Source: Puia dinghuensis
Lineage (GTDB): Bacteria > Bacteroidota > Bacteroidia > Chitinophagales > Chitinophagaceae
Direction: 5' to 3'
NCBI GenBank assembly: GCA_026225275.1
Contig: JAMFSL010000016.1
Span: forward strand, 62,001 to 126,000
DNA: 64,000 nucleotides
Below, one piece after another: positions 26,601 through 36,400 of the stretch. The first letter of the stretch is position 1. Each line of letters starts with the position of its first letter. Both the position numbers and the translations under genes were made by a program. The notes beneath the pieces were generated by a model. The model made no database searches. It saw nothing but the letters and a program-made list of their open reading frames with translations, and was not told where the DNA came from.

Positions 26601-29600
26601 AACGTCACCTGTACGGTATACACACCTGCGGCAGCATAGCTCGGCTGCAGGAACAGCTTAGCTACCCCGTTCGAGACCGGCGTAAGCACCGTCCGCGCAG
26701 GCGCCCCCGTTACACTATAGGTCAGCGTATCGGCGGGGTTCTGGACATTCGATCCATTGAGCGCAAGGGTCAGCGTATCCCCTTCGTTCATGGTGACATT
26801 GGCTATACTGTTCAGCGTCGGCGGCGTGTTGTTGTTCACCGTCAGACTAAAGGCCGTCGTATCCGACCCGCCAAAGGCATCGGAGACCACAATGTATAGC
26901 CCCGGGTAAGTACCCGCATTGGCGGCCGCCGGCGTGATGGTCAACGTACCCGTCCGGTTCCCATTATCAATGAAGCTCGAGAACGATGGCAGGTTATACG
27001 CCTTGAAGGTCAGGGTACCCGTGCCAGGCTGCGTCGCACTCACATTGTATGTCGTAGTCGTCCCATACTTCGCCTGGATAGTGGCCGGCAAATTGGTGAT
27101 CACTGGCACATTGTCCAGCGTCGTCACCGCAATCTCCGGCGTAAAGGCCGAAGAACCGCCGGCATTTACCGCCTCTATCTTATAGTAATACGCGGAGTTC
27201 GCATACAGACCGGTGTCCACAAAGGACGCAGCGGTCGGCGATAATACAGCCCACTGTACATATGCCTGATCCGTGGTCGCGCTCCGGTATAGAACGATGC
27301 TCGTGGCATTGCTCGCATTGTTGGTCCAGCTCAGGTTAACCGAGGAGTAGCTGATAGCCTTTCCCGTGAGACCGGTCGGTATCGCCGGGATGGCCGGCAA
27401 CGGCTGTGTCGTGGCATTTACCGCACTCGTCAGGGCCGATTCACCATAGACGTTATCCGCCTTGATCTCATAATAATATTTCGTTGCCGGTGACACCGAA
27501 GAGTCGATAAAAGTACTTACACCCGCAGCTGCATTCCCTACGACGGTGAAACCCGTGGTCGCGGAAGTCGAGCGCCAGATTTCCGTGGTCGCTTTGCCGC
27601 CGCTGTTATCCGTCCACGAAAGGCTGACCTTGTTGTAAGACAATGTCGTCGCCGCCAGGTTTGTCGGTATAGCCGGGACGGTCCCATTGACGACCGCCGT
27701 ATCCGTGAACCCGGTGGTGGGGATCGTAACAAAAGTACTTGATCCCGGTAGCTCCCATGACAACGTCAACGAAGGAGTACCGGAGGCGCCTTTGAAATAC
27801 GCTACCGCCATGGGATAAAGCCCCACGCTCAGATTGACGCTGGCTGATGTAGCCGAAGCGGCAGGGTTGTGCAAGCCATCATCGTTGATAAGCGCCCCCG
27901 TATTAGTACCGGTATAAGGACTGGCCCCCCCGTTCAACGTACCGAGATAAACACTGGCGCCGTCCGAAGACGTCACCTTGAACGTATAGGCTCCTGCCGT
28001 CGTGACATGCAGATAACCATTGAACAGGAAAGCGAAATTGGTCGTTTTGGTCGCCGGGCTCAACGAGATGTTTGTCAACGTCCCCGTAGACGTCGCCCGT
28101 GACCTCGTTAAGTTGGGCAATGCAGTCGTCGTCCCGGTCAGCGTATAATAAGAATACGTCAACCCCGAGATCAACGGCTCGCCGCTCACCTGGTTGCTGG
28201 CAGGAGACTGGTTACCCGCCGCATCTACCGCTACTACATAGAAGCTATACGATTGCTGGAAGGTAAGCCCGGTCACTGTAAAGGTCGTCGTAGTGCTGCC
28301 GGTCACTACATTGGACAATACGCCATCCACATATATATTGTAAGCTGTCACGCCCACATTGTCCGTGGACTTTGTCCAGCTCAGCGATACGGATGTTTGA
28401 GTGCCCGATGTAATGGTGAGACCTCCCGGCGCCGTCGGCGGCTGGGTATCGGTAGACGTGGCAGCGCTCGCCTCATTGGAATTGGCGGCTGCGGCCGTGC
28501 TATCCACCGCGCGGACAATATAAAAGTACTTATTACCGGCCTTAAGCCCCGTTACCGTGTCGGCACTGACATTGGGTCCGGTGATGGCTATCAGTTTGTA
28601 GGGTCCGCCACTCTGCGTCCCCTGATAGATCTCGAAATTCGTTTCCTGGTAGGTTGGATTCGGATTCTGGGTCCAGTTTAACCGCTGCGAGGTCGTAGAA
28701 ATATCCGTAGCGACCAAAGCGGTAGCCGGACTGGGCGCATTGGGGCCATTCGCACTGGCCACCGTGAACGGCGCCGAGAAACTGGTCGAACAACCGTATT
28801 GCTGCGTGACTTCGGCAACATATTGACCCGCCGGAGCATAATATGTATTGGTAGCGGCCAGCGACGTAGTACTGCCTGTCTTCTCCCACAAATAGGTCGC
28901 ATAGCCTGTGGGCTCCTGCAATGTCACACCCGTATTGCCATCTGGCGCGGGAACGACCTTGCTCATCAAACCCGCTACGGTAATGGCCGGCGTCACCGTG
29001 GGCGGAGGATTCTGTATGACTACCGGCACAGGCGACCAGAGCGACCAGTTACCATTCCGCTCCACCTGCGCATCATACGTGCCCACAGAAGTCACAGTGA
29101 TCGTATTGGATGTTGCCCCCGGTATGATCACTCCATTCTTTCGCCACTGATACGCCTGATAGCCGGCCTCCAGACCGACGGTTACATTAATGGTACTCCC
29201 CACACAAAACATCGTTCGCCCGAACAAGGTCCATGGATTGGAGCAATATTGCGCCTTCATCCATGGCCAAAACGCCGGCATGGACCACGTACTATCCCAC
29301 GTGTCATGCCCTTGCGTCGTCATGTCCAGATCGGTATAATTCGCACCCTGCGCCTGCATGGCCAATAACACCTGCTGCGCCGTATAGGGCGCAGGCGAAC
29401 CATCCTGACCGCCATGGATGTTCCAGATAGACTCGTATTTCCATTTGGCCACGCTATCCGTATTGGAGAAGGCAATGGCCACCGATGACATCGGCAAAAG
29501 ACCGGCAATATAGTTTTCCTTTGATTGGAATAATTCCCAGTCTCCCGAACCACCCCCGGAAAGCCCGTTGAGCACTACCCGGAAGGGATCCAATTTATTG

Positions 29601-30094
29601 TTCTTGATCATGTAATCGATGATAAATTGCTGAGCAGTCATTTGAGGAGGCCCCCACCCGCCGGTTGTCTGCATGATCAGCACATAACCAGGCCATGTTC
29701 CATTCGCCACGGCCGTGTCGAATATCTGACCTCCATGAGTAAATGAATATTCATTGTCGTAGACCGTCCCGCCCTCTCCTTCACCGTGCATGAAGATCAT
29801 CATCGGGTATAGCTTTCCGTCATTAGCCGTAGGATTATATCCATTCGGAAAACGAAGCCGGAACTGGTTGCCATTGTAGATATAGGCCTTCCAGTTATTG
29901 GTGTTCCAGCTCATCCGCACTGTCCGCAACCACTTTTGGATCGAACCATACGCCGGAATCGCCGCTGGCTTGGCGGGATTGTAAGTGATCAGACTGTCGG
30001 CGGGATTCAGAACGCTCTGCCCGAATACAGTCGTGCCATGTAGAAAAAGCAGGGCAATAGAAAGCCCCATGAAAATTCGAGTAAAAAATTTCAT
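23684..30094 (-). CDS. Giant secreted esterase-like / fibronectin III / PA14 / T9SS protein
   Basis: The 2136-residue protein has a signal peptide (1-26) and an alpha/beta-hydrolase domain (about 45-295) with MIFMHGEGEGG (oxyanion region), GLSGG (Ser179), Asp231 in HGGQDGS and His263 in QGHDTW, a complete esterase-type triad. Then come an Ig-like domain (about 300-370), fibronectin III modules (about 455-645), a PA14 domain (about 645-780, LTYSYYTLTGTTTALPNLTR), two more fibronectin III modules and cadherin-like repeats. A domain of about 175 residues occurs three times, separated by fibronectin and cadherin-like modules. It ends in a type A T9SS sorting domain (VITAYPNPFHTSFTLSVPVF to GKVTFASGRASQVIKLIKN). 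It is probably a cell-surface carbohydrate-binding esterase. It is a paralogue of 30490-37326 with long near-identical DNA stretches. Confidence 0.85.
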   Translation of the reverse strand: MKFFTRIFMGLSIALLFLHGTTVFGQSVLNPADSLITYNPAKPAAIPAYGSIQKWLRTVRMSWNTNNWKAYIYNGNQFRLRFPNGYNPTANDGKLYPMMIFMHGEGEGGTVYDNEYSFTHGGQIFDTAVANGTWPGYVLIMQTTGGWGPPQMTAQQFIIDYMIKNNKLDPFRVVLNGLSGGGSGDWELFQSKENYIAGLLPMSSVAIAFSNTDSVAKWKYESIWNIHGGQDGSPAPYTAQQVLLAMQAQGANYTDLDMTTQGHDTWDSTWSMPAFWPWMKAQYCSNPWTLFGRTMFCVGSTINVTVGLEAGYQAYQWRKNGVIIPGATSNTITVTSVGTYDAQVERNGNWSLWSPVPVVIQNPPPTVTPAITVAGLMSKVVPAPDGNTGVTLQEPTGYATYLWEKTGSTTSLAATNTYYAPAGQYVAEVTQQYGCSTSFSAPFTVASANGPNAPSPATALVATDISTTSQRLNWTQNPNPTYQETNFEIYQGTQSGGPYKLIAITGPNVSADTVTGLKAGNKYFYIVRAVDSTAAAANSNEASAATSTDTQPPTAPGGLTITSGTQTSVSLSWTKSTDNVGVTAYNIYVDGVLSNVVTGSTTTTFTVTGLTFQQSYSFYVVAVDAAGNQSPASNQVSGEPLISGLTYSYYTLTGTTTALPNLTRSRATSTGTLTNISLSPATKTTNFAFLFNGYLHVTTAGAYTFKVTSSDGASVYLGTLNGGASPYTGTNTGALINDDGLHNPAASATSASVNLSVGLYPMAVAYFKGASGTPSLTLSWELPGSSTFVTIPTTGFTDTAVVNGTVPAIPTNLAATTLSYNKVSLSWTDNSGGKATTEIWRSTSATTGFTVVGNAAAGVSTFIDSSVSPATKYYYEIKADNVYGESALTSAVNATTQPLPAIPAIPTGLTGKAISYSSVNLSWTNNASNATSIVLYRSATTDQAYVQWAVLSPTAASFVDTGLYANSAYYYKIEAVNAGGSSAFTPEIAVTTLDNVPVITNLPATIQAKYGTTTTYNVSATQPGTGTLTFKAYNLPSFSSFIDNGNRTGTLTITPAAANAGTYPGLYIVVSDAFGGSDTTAFSLTVNNNTPPTLNSIANVTMNEGDTLTLALNGSNVQNPADTLTYSVTGAPARTVLTPVSNGVAKLFLQPSYAAAGVYTVQVTLTDKASALTATQSFTVTVKNKNPNTTIYSRFAYNDVSALGAPWNALLGATTNNLLDSNSNVTTVGLVFSPTTWWNTYNGGSSTGNNSGVYPDAVLQDYYWFGSIYGGPNSISATVTGTDTSQLYDLTFFANSVYSGFGDNGYTTYTANGQTVTLHVQNNTKNTVTIPGIKPAANGTIAFTMGLQNTSQLGYINALVITKHYDDGTAPAGTSRLTATNVPSQVKLSWTDSAYNATGYQVYRSLTGTGNYSLLGTVAGNSANSYIDSSVNSNTGYTYEVQAVNTHGTSGFDSVSIVTQHRLPKITAISNIIMKDTSSLTVNVTTSDDPTAQLTLKAANLPPFASFTDNGNGTGVLTLSPSAGTSGVYTNVSITVADQFDSTATTSFSIAVTEPNVQSIYLSLSGGPVSPAPWNSITTAPFVNTVLNLNDDSGTPSGVAATLLDGWYWYGLTGYLAGNGQGTSPTQSTYPPTVVQNFFYEPTTAQRRIQFSGLNNAKQYNFVFFNSQWDGTNGLTTFTINNDSVQLQADWNVNKTIQINGIVPVNGVVTVVVHKAAAAANAYLNSIVLQAYDTAAGTLIGPADLRATRVTQTTVSLQWQDRSAIETGYELWRATDATGSYTLLASLPAQTTSYMDTKLSKNTNYYYIVRAITGSAQSNFSSVLAVTTYQDAIYIHPTYTSAGNGPTPPWNNLNSSGGIGVTWRNFIDSTGSATSIGMTQTGVFAGPNSLGDVTGNNSGVYPDPILLQQYVLFQGNDGSFTVTGLTLTKTYDFTFFGTEDYETGDQNTTYIVNGDTVYLNALYNQQTIVTLYGVTPNAQGQVNIQMICQGQADAGWFNAMIINGYTPLARNAPSVSQVTGVSSVPTAMTGLSSQFGQIQSTSSTTSTDSVITAYPNPFHTSFTLSVPVFTTNEKVMVTLYDMTGQLVYRKEFDNVQEGTNYLQVGNDGVIGVRGIYTGKVTFASGRASQVIKLIKN

Positions 30095-30489
30095 GATGAG
30101 ATTTACTTTAGGGGTAATAAATGTTACTTCCTTAATGATTTCTTACGGTAAACTGCATTGGATGTCACTACTGTTTTTGGCTAGGATAAAAAGGACGAGA
30201 AAGAATAATCCCAATCTGGTACAGGATAAGACAGATAGACTGGACAAGAAACAGTAACAAAAGAAGCACAATTAGAAAAAGCACAACAGAAGATAAAGGA
30301 GGAAACTGTCGGTTAGGCAATGGAGATCAGACTTGGAGTTTTAGCGCTGCTGAGAACGAAATTAAATTTTTTATTCGGACTAAGCAAGGATTCATAATGA
30401 TTTTTTACAATATACCACTTTGTGGGTAGTACGTAAAAAAACGCCGGCGGAAAACCGCCGGCGTTTAGTTGAATATTCAAGTATTATCA
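30095..30489. other. Intergenic region between the giant paralogues
   Basis: It holds the promoter of the 2136-residue protein gene next to 30095 and, at the other side, the terminator of the upstream giant gene (30439-30466). The middle is AT-rich with no recognisable gene, and no exact TAnnTTTG box was found. Confidence 0.5.
30439..30466 (-). terminator. Rho-independent terminator of the 2278-residue protein gene
   Basis: AAACGCCGGCGG (30439-30450) and CCGCCGGCGTTT (30455-30466) form a perfect 12-bp stem with an AAAA/TTTT loop, followed on the minus strand by a T-run (complement of 30435-30440). It lies 23 bases after the stop at 30490. Confidence 0.92.
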
Positions 30490-33400
30490 TCAATTCTTTA
30501 GCACTTCGAAGCCCTGCGCCGCTCTGCCACTAGCAAAAGTGACTTTACCCAGATAAACCCCCTTCGCTCCGATGTTGGCATCCTGGCCGATCGGCAGATA
30601 GTTCACTCCCTCCATCACATTGTCAAACTCTTTCCGGTAAACCAGCCGACCGCTCGCATCGTACAACGCCACCATCACCTTCTCATTAGCTGCAAACACA
30701 GGCACTGATAATGTGAAGCTGGTTTGGAACGGATTCGGATAAACCTGGATCAGACTGTCCGTCGACACCGACACCGACTGCGACGTTCCGAACTGCGAGG
30801 CTACACCCGCTATCGCCGTCGAAATGGCTCCGCCTGCTCCACCCAGGGTCTGCGGTACCGTCGGCGCATTCTGCGCCAGCGGCGAATACCCGTCGATGAC
30901 CATCGCATTGAACCAGCCGGCGATAGACGTTCCCGGACAGTACATCATGATATTGGCCTGACCCAGCCCATTTGGCACCACTCCATGCAGCGTCACCGTC
31001 GCATTGGTGTTGTCCAGGGCATTGAGATAAACCGTATCTGCGTTGACAATATATCCGGTATTATTGTTCCCGCCCTCGTAGCTCTCACTGCCGAAGAACG
31101 TGAAGTCATACGTCTTGCTCAGGTCCAGACCAGAAACCGTGAAGGAACCAAAGTTACCCGGGAAGAGCACATATTGCTGCAAAAGCACCGGATCAGGATA
31201 GACCCCCGAGTTGTTACCCGTAACATCACCCAGCGAGTTAGGCCCGGCAAAAACACCCGTCTGTACCAGAGACAAGCTGGTGGGCGCCCCGGTGCTATCG
31301 ATGAAATTGCTCCAGCTCGTACCTACCCCACCCGCGCTGTTCAGGTTATTCCATGGCGGCGTCGGACCATTGCCGGCCGAAGTATAGGTCGGGTGGATAT
31401 AGATGGCGTCGCTATAGGTTGTGATCGCCAGTATATTGCTATAGTTCGAGTACGTGCCATTGTTGACGGCCCTGACGATATAGTAATAGTTCTCACCTCT
31501 GGCCAGCTTCGTATCTGCATACGTAGTCGTATTAGCCGGCAGACTTGCCAACAGGGAATAGCTGCCCGTGCTGTCACTCGCTTTCCAAACCTCATACCCG
31601 GTCTCGATGGCGCTCCGATCCTGCCATATCAGGTTGGCTGTCGTCTGCGTCCTGTTGGTCACCCGCAGGTCGGCCGGACTCAGCAGCGTGCCCGCCGCCG
31701 TGTCATAACCCTGGATCACGATGGAGGTCAGATAAGCATTGGCCGCTGCACTTGCCTTGGTCACGTCAATCGTCACTACCCCGTTCACCGCCATGATCCC
31801 ATTGAGCTGTACCGTTTTACTGATATTCCAATCCGGCTGCAGCTGTACGGAATCCCCATTGATGTTGAACGTCGTCAACCCGTTGGTACCATCCCACTGG
31901 GTGTTGAAGAACACAAAGTTATATTGCTTGGCACTGCTTAGCCCGCTGATCTGGATCCGATGCGTGGTCGTAGCCGGATCATAGTAGAAGTTCTGCATCA
32001 CGCTCGCCGGATAGACGCCATCGGTGTTACCCGTGACATAACCCGTGGTGCCATACCAGTACCAGCCATCCACCACCGTAGCCGCGATACCCGTGGGCGT
32101 CCCGCCGTCATCCAGCAGATTCGACAATACTGTACCCTGATAAGGCGGTGAGGTCATCGTATTCCATGGAGCCGGAGCCGTCGTTCCATTACCCGAGAAG
32201 TTCAGATAGACACTCTGTACGTTCGGTTCGGTGATCGCGATGGAGAAGGCCGTCGAAGCCGTACTATCCAGCGCATCCGCAACCGTGATCGTGATATTCG
32301 GATATACCCCTACGGTACCGGCAGAAGGCGCGATGGTCAATACACCCGTGCCATTGCCATTGTCCGTGAAGGTGGCGAAAGGCGGCAGATTCGCAGCCGT
32401 CAGTGTCAGCTCTGCCGTAGAGTCGTCGGTCGTGGTGACGTTCACCGTGAGACTCGACGTATCCTTAAGAATGATGTTCGAGATAGCCGTGATCTTCGGT
32501 AACCGGTGCAGCGTGACGGTCAATACGCTGTCGAATCCGGAGTAGCCATTTGTATTCGTCGCACGAACCTCGTAAGTATATGCCGTGCTGCCGCTTATCG
32601 TGCTGTCGAGATAACTGTTGGCCGAGTTACCTGCAACGGTGCCCAGCAGCGTGTACCTGCCGGTACCCGTCAGCGACCGGTAGACCTGGTACCCCGTGGC
32701 ATTGTAGGCAGAATCCGTCCAGTTCAGCTGTACCTTGCTCGGCACATCCGTCGCCGTTAGCCCGCTTGTACCCGCCGGAGCAGTGCTGTCTTTAATATGC
32801 TTGTTGATGACCCGCGCGCTAAAGTAACCCAGTTCCGCATTCTGACCTACACTCATGACGAATGGAAGTGTCCCGTCAGCATTCGGTTTCAGATTGGGTA
32901 TGGTTACTGTATTCTTCGTGTTGTTCTGTACGTGCAGCGATACCGTCTGACCACCAGCTGTATAATTCGTCCAGCCATTGTCGGCAAAACCATTGTAAGT
33001 ACTGTTGGCAAAGAAGGTCAGGTCATACAGCGACGAAGTATCCGCCCCTGTCACCGTTCCGGTAAAGGTGCTCGGACCGCCGTAATAGCTGCCGAACCAC
33101 ATATAATTTTCCAACACCTCATCCGGATAAACACCCGAGTTATTGCCCGTGGACGAACCGCCATTAAATGGCGTCCACCAGCTGCTCGGAGTGAAGGCCA
33201 GACCCAGCGTCGTCGTATTGCCATTGGAATCTACCAGATTGTTCGTGGTCGTTCCCAACAGCCCATTCCACGGCAGACCCAGCGCAGTCGCATCATTATA
33301 GACGACCCGCGTTAAGATCGTTGTCGTCGGGCTCTTATATTTCACCACAATCGTAAAGGTATCCACAGCCGAAAGCCCATTGTTATCCTTCAGCGTTGCG

Positions 33401-36400
33401 ATCACGGTATAGGTGCCCGCCGCTGCATAGCTCGGATGAACGAACAGTTTTGCCGATCCGTTCGATACCGGCGTCAACGTAGACCCGCCTGGCGCACCCG
33501 ATACCGCAAAGCTCAGAGTATCACCGGCATTTTGATTGTTGCCCGAGAGCGGGATGGTCAGCGTATCCCCTTCATTCATCGTAATATTATTCACGGGGCT
33601 CAGCACCGGCGCATAGTTATTATTGACCGCCAGGTTGAACTTAGTTGTATCGGTTCCGCCATAGATGTCGGTTACCAGGATGTATAGCCCAGTATAGCTG
33701 CCCGCATTGGCCGCTGTCGGCGTCACTGTCAGCGTACCCGTGCTATTGCCATTGTCCGTGAAACTGGCGAACGAAGGCAGGTTGCCCGCCTTGAAGGCCA
33801 GGGCGCCGGCATTCACCGACGTAGCCCTGACACTGAACACCGTCGTCGTCCCATAACGCGCCTGCTCACCCGCGGGCAGCTGCGTGATCACCGGCAGATT
33901 GTCCGGCGTGGTCGTCGACGATGCAGGAGAGAAGGCGGAATTGCCGGCAACTCCGTTGGCAACGATCTTATAGTAATAAGCCTCGTTGGAGAACAACGAA
34001 CTATCCGTGAAGGTCAGTGTTCCCGCTGCCACCGTGGCAAAGGAGATGTAATGGACCGTGTCGCTGATACTCCGGTAGACCTGATAACCGGTAACCGTAG
34101 CGGAACTATCCTGCCAGGTGACCTTCACCTTGGAAGGCGACAGGGCCGTTGCCGCTACGCTATAAGGCGCAGAAGGCGCTGCCGGTAAGGCAAAGGTCGT
34201 CGCAAAGGAATTTGTGTTTACGAAGGCCGCATTTGGAATGGCCTGCATCGAAATACCCGGACCCTGATAGGATGCGGTGACCACATAACCCCCACCCTGT
34301 TGGAAGTATGTCACATACAAGGGGTAAGAACCCGCAGTCAGGTTCATGGCTGCCGAAGCCCGCTGCGTCTGACCCTGCAGAAAGTCATTTCTAACGATCA
34401 GGTGGGCGCTGTCAAAGCCGCCAAGATACATATCGCTTCCATCGTCCGAAGACGTATAGAAAGTATAGCTGCCGGTCGTGGGAATATTGATCGTTCCCTG
34501 GAACTTAAAGGCAAAATCCGTGGTCTGCGTCGCCGGTGACAGGGAGATATTCGGGAGAGATCCCGTCGAAGTCGGTGTCAATGTGGGCAAGCTGGCCAGG
34601 TTGTTAGCCGTAAAGTTGTTATAATAGGAATAGGTGATACCGCCCATGGAAGCCGGGTCAAACCCTGATCCGCCATATAGGTTGATCGCCTGCACCTTAT
34701 AAAAATAGGTGGTAGCTGCCTGTACCGTGGAGTCGGTAAAGCTGACTACGTTCGCACCTGTGGTCGTTACGATGGAATAGGTACCGGTGCTGCTGCTGGC
34801 ACGATAGACCTCGAATCCTGTCTCGTTATTGCTATTGTCCGTCCAGGTAATATTGATCTTATTATAAGCAGTGGCCGTTACCTTAATCTGTGTAGGTATG
34901 GCAGGGGCCGTACCTGCCGGCGTGAAGGAGCCGGCAAAGGCGCTGTTCGGGATGGCCACAAAAGCGCCGCCTGACGATGGCGTCTTCCAGTTCAATACCA
35001 TGGAATACCCGCCGCCTGCCTGGAAGTATGCAATACTGATGGGATATGTCCCCGCCTGCAGCGTAAGAGTGGTGCTGTTCGTTGCCGTTGCGCCCTGAGG
35101 CTGGTTGGCGTTCACAATCGGAGTTCCCGTAAAGCTATACGGGAAAGCCGTCTGGTTGAGGCCGCCCAACCATACCTGACTGCCGTCATCCGAAACAGTC
35201 TGGAAGACATAGCTGCCGGTCACCGGTATAGTGATATACCCGTTCCACAGATACGAGAAATTAACGATCGCTGTCGCATTGGCAATGCTCACATTCGGCA
35301 TATTACCCGAAAAGGTAGGCGTCAGCGTCGAGAAGTTGGGCATGACGCCCGGTTGCGAGCTCAGATTATAATAGCTGTAATTCAGCCCGCTATTGATCGT
35401 CGGCCCTGAAACCTGGTTGCTGTGTACGCTGGCATTGCCGCTGCCATCTACCGCTACTACAAAGAAGGAATATTCCTGGTTGGGCGTCAGATCGCTCACG
35501 ACAAAGTTGGTGTCGCCTGCGGGCGTGGCATAGCTCTTCGCACCGTTGACATAGACATAATAACCGGTAACCGCGACATTATCCGTCGCACTGTTCCATT
35601 GAAGCGTGACGGAACTGCTGCTGGTCGTTACAACCTGCAGATTGGTCGGAGCCGTAGGTGGCGTCTTGTCGGATTGCGTGATCACCGTGGCCTGATTCGA
35701 TACCGCCGCGGCGCCCGTACTGTCGACGGCCCGTACTACGTAATAATATTTCGTGTTGGGTGTAAGCCCCTGGTCCACAAAATCCACCGTGTCGGCAGGT
35801 ACCAACGCCGCAAACGTATACGGACCCGTTATATTGGTGGCCCGGTAGACCTCAAAACCTGTCTCCGGATTTGTCGGGTGCGGATTCCGCGCCCATTCCA
35901 ACTGTACCTGCGTAAAGGACAGGTCGGCCGCTATGAGATTGGAGGCCGGACTGGGCGCATTCGGTCCCGCCGCATTGACTACCCGGAATGGCGGCGAGAA
36001 ATTGCTGGAACAGCCAAATTGCTGCGTCACGGAGACGATATATTGACCTGGCTGCGTCGCGTTGAACGTCTGCTGTGTACCGAGGACGGAATCACTACCC
36101 ACCTTTTCCCAGGTAAAGCTCGTGTAATTGGTATCGGGAATTGTAAGCGTCACAAAAGTCTTGCCATCCGTACCCGGCAGCACATCACTCATCAGACCGC
36201 TGACATGTATCGGTGGTGTCACCGTAGGCGCACTATAAGATACGACCACCGGCACCGGCGACCATAGAGACCAGTTGCCGTTCCGTTCTACACGCGCGGA
36301 ATAGGTACCCACCGATGTGACATTGATGGTATTCGACGTCGCGCCGGATATGAGTACTCCGTTCTTCTCCCATTGATAGGCCTGGAACCCGGCCACCAAA

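Noticed and set aside
30724-31941. 405-codon plus-strand frame inside the longer giant gene
   Set aside because: Same pattern at the equivalent place of the paralogue; it follows from the shared coding sequence on the other strand, not from a separate gene.
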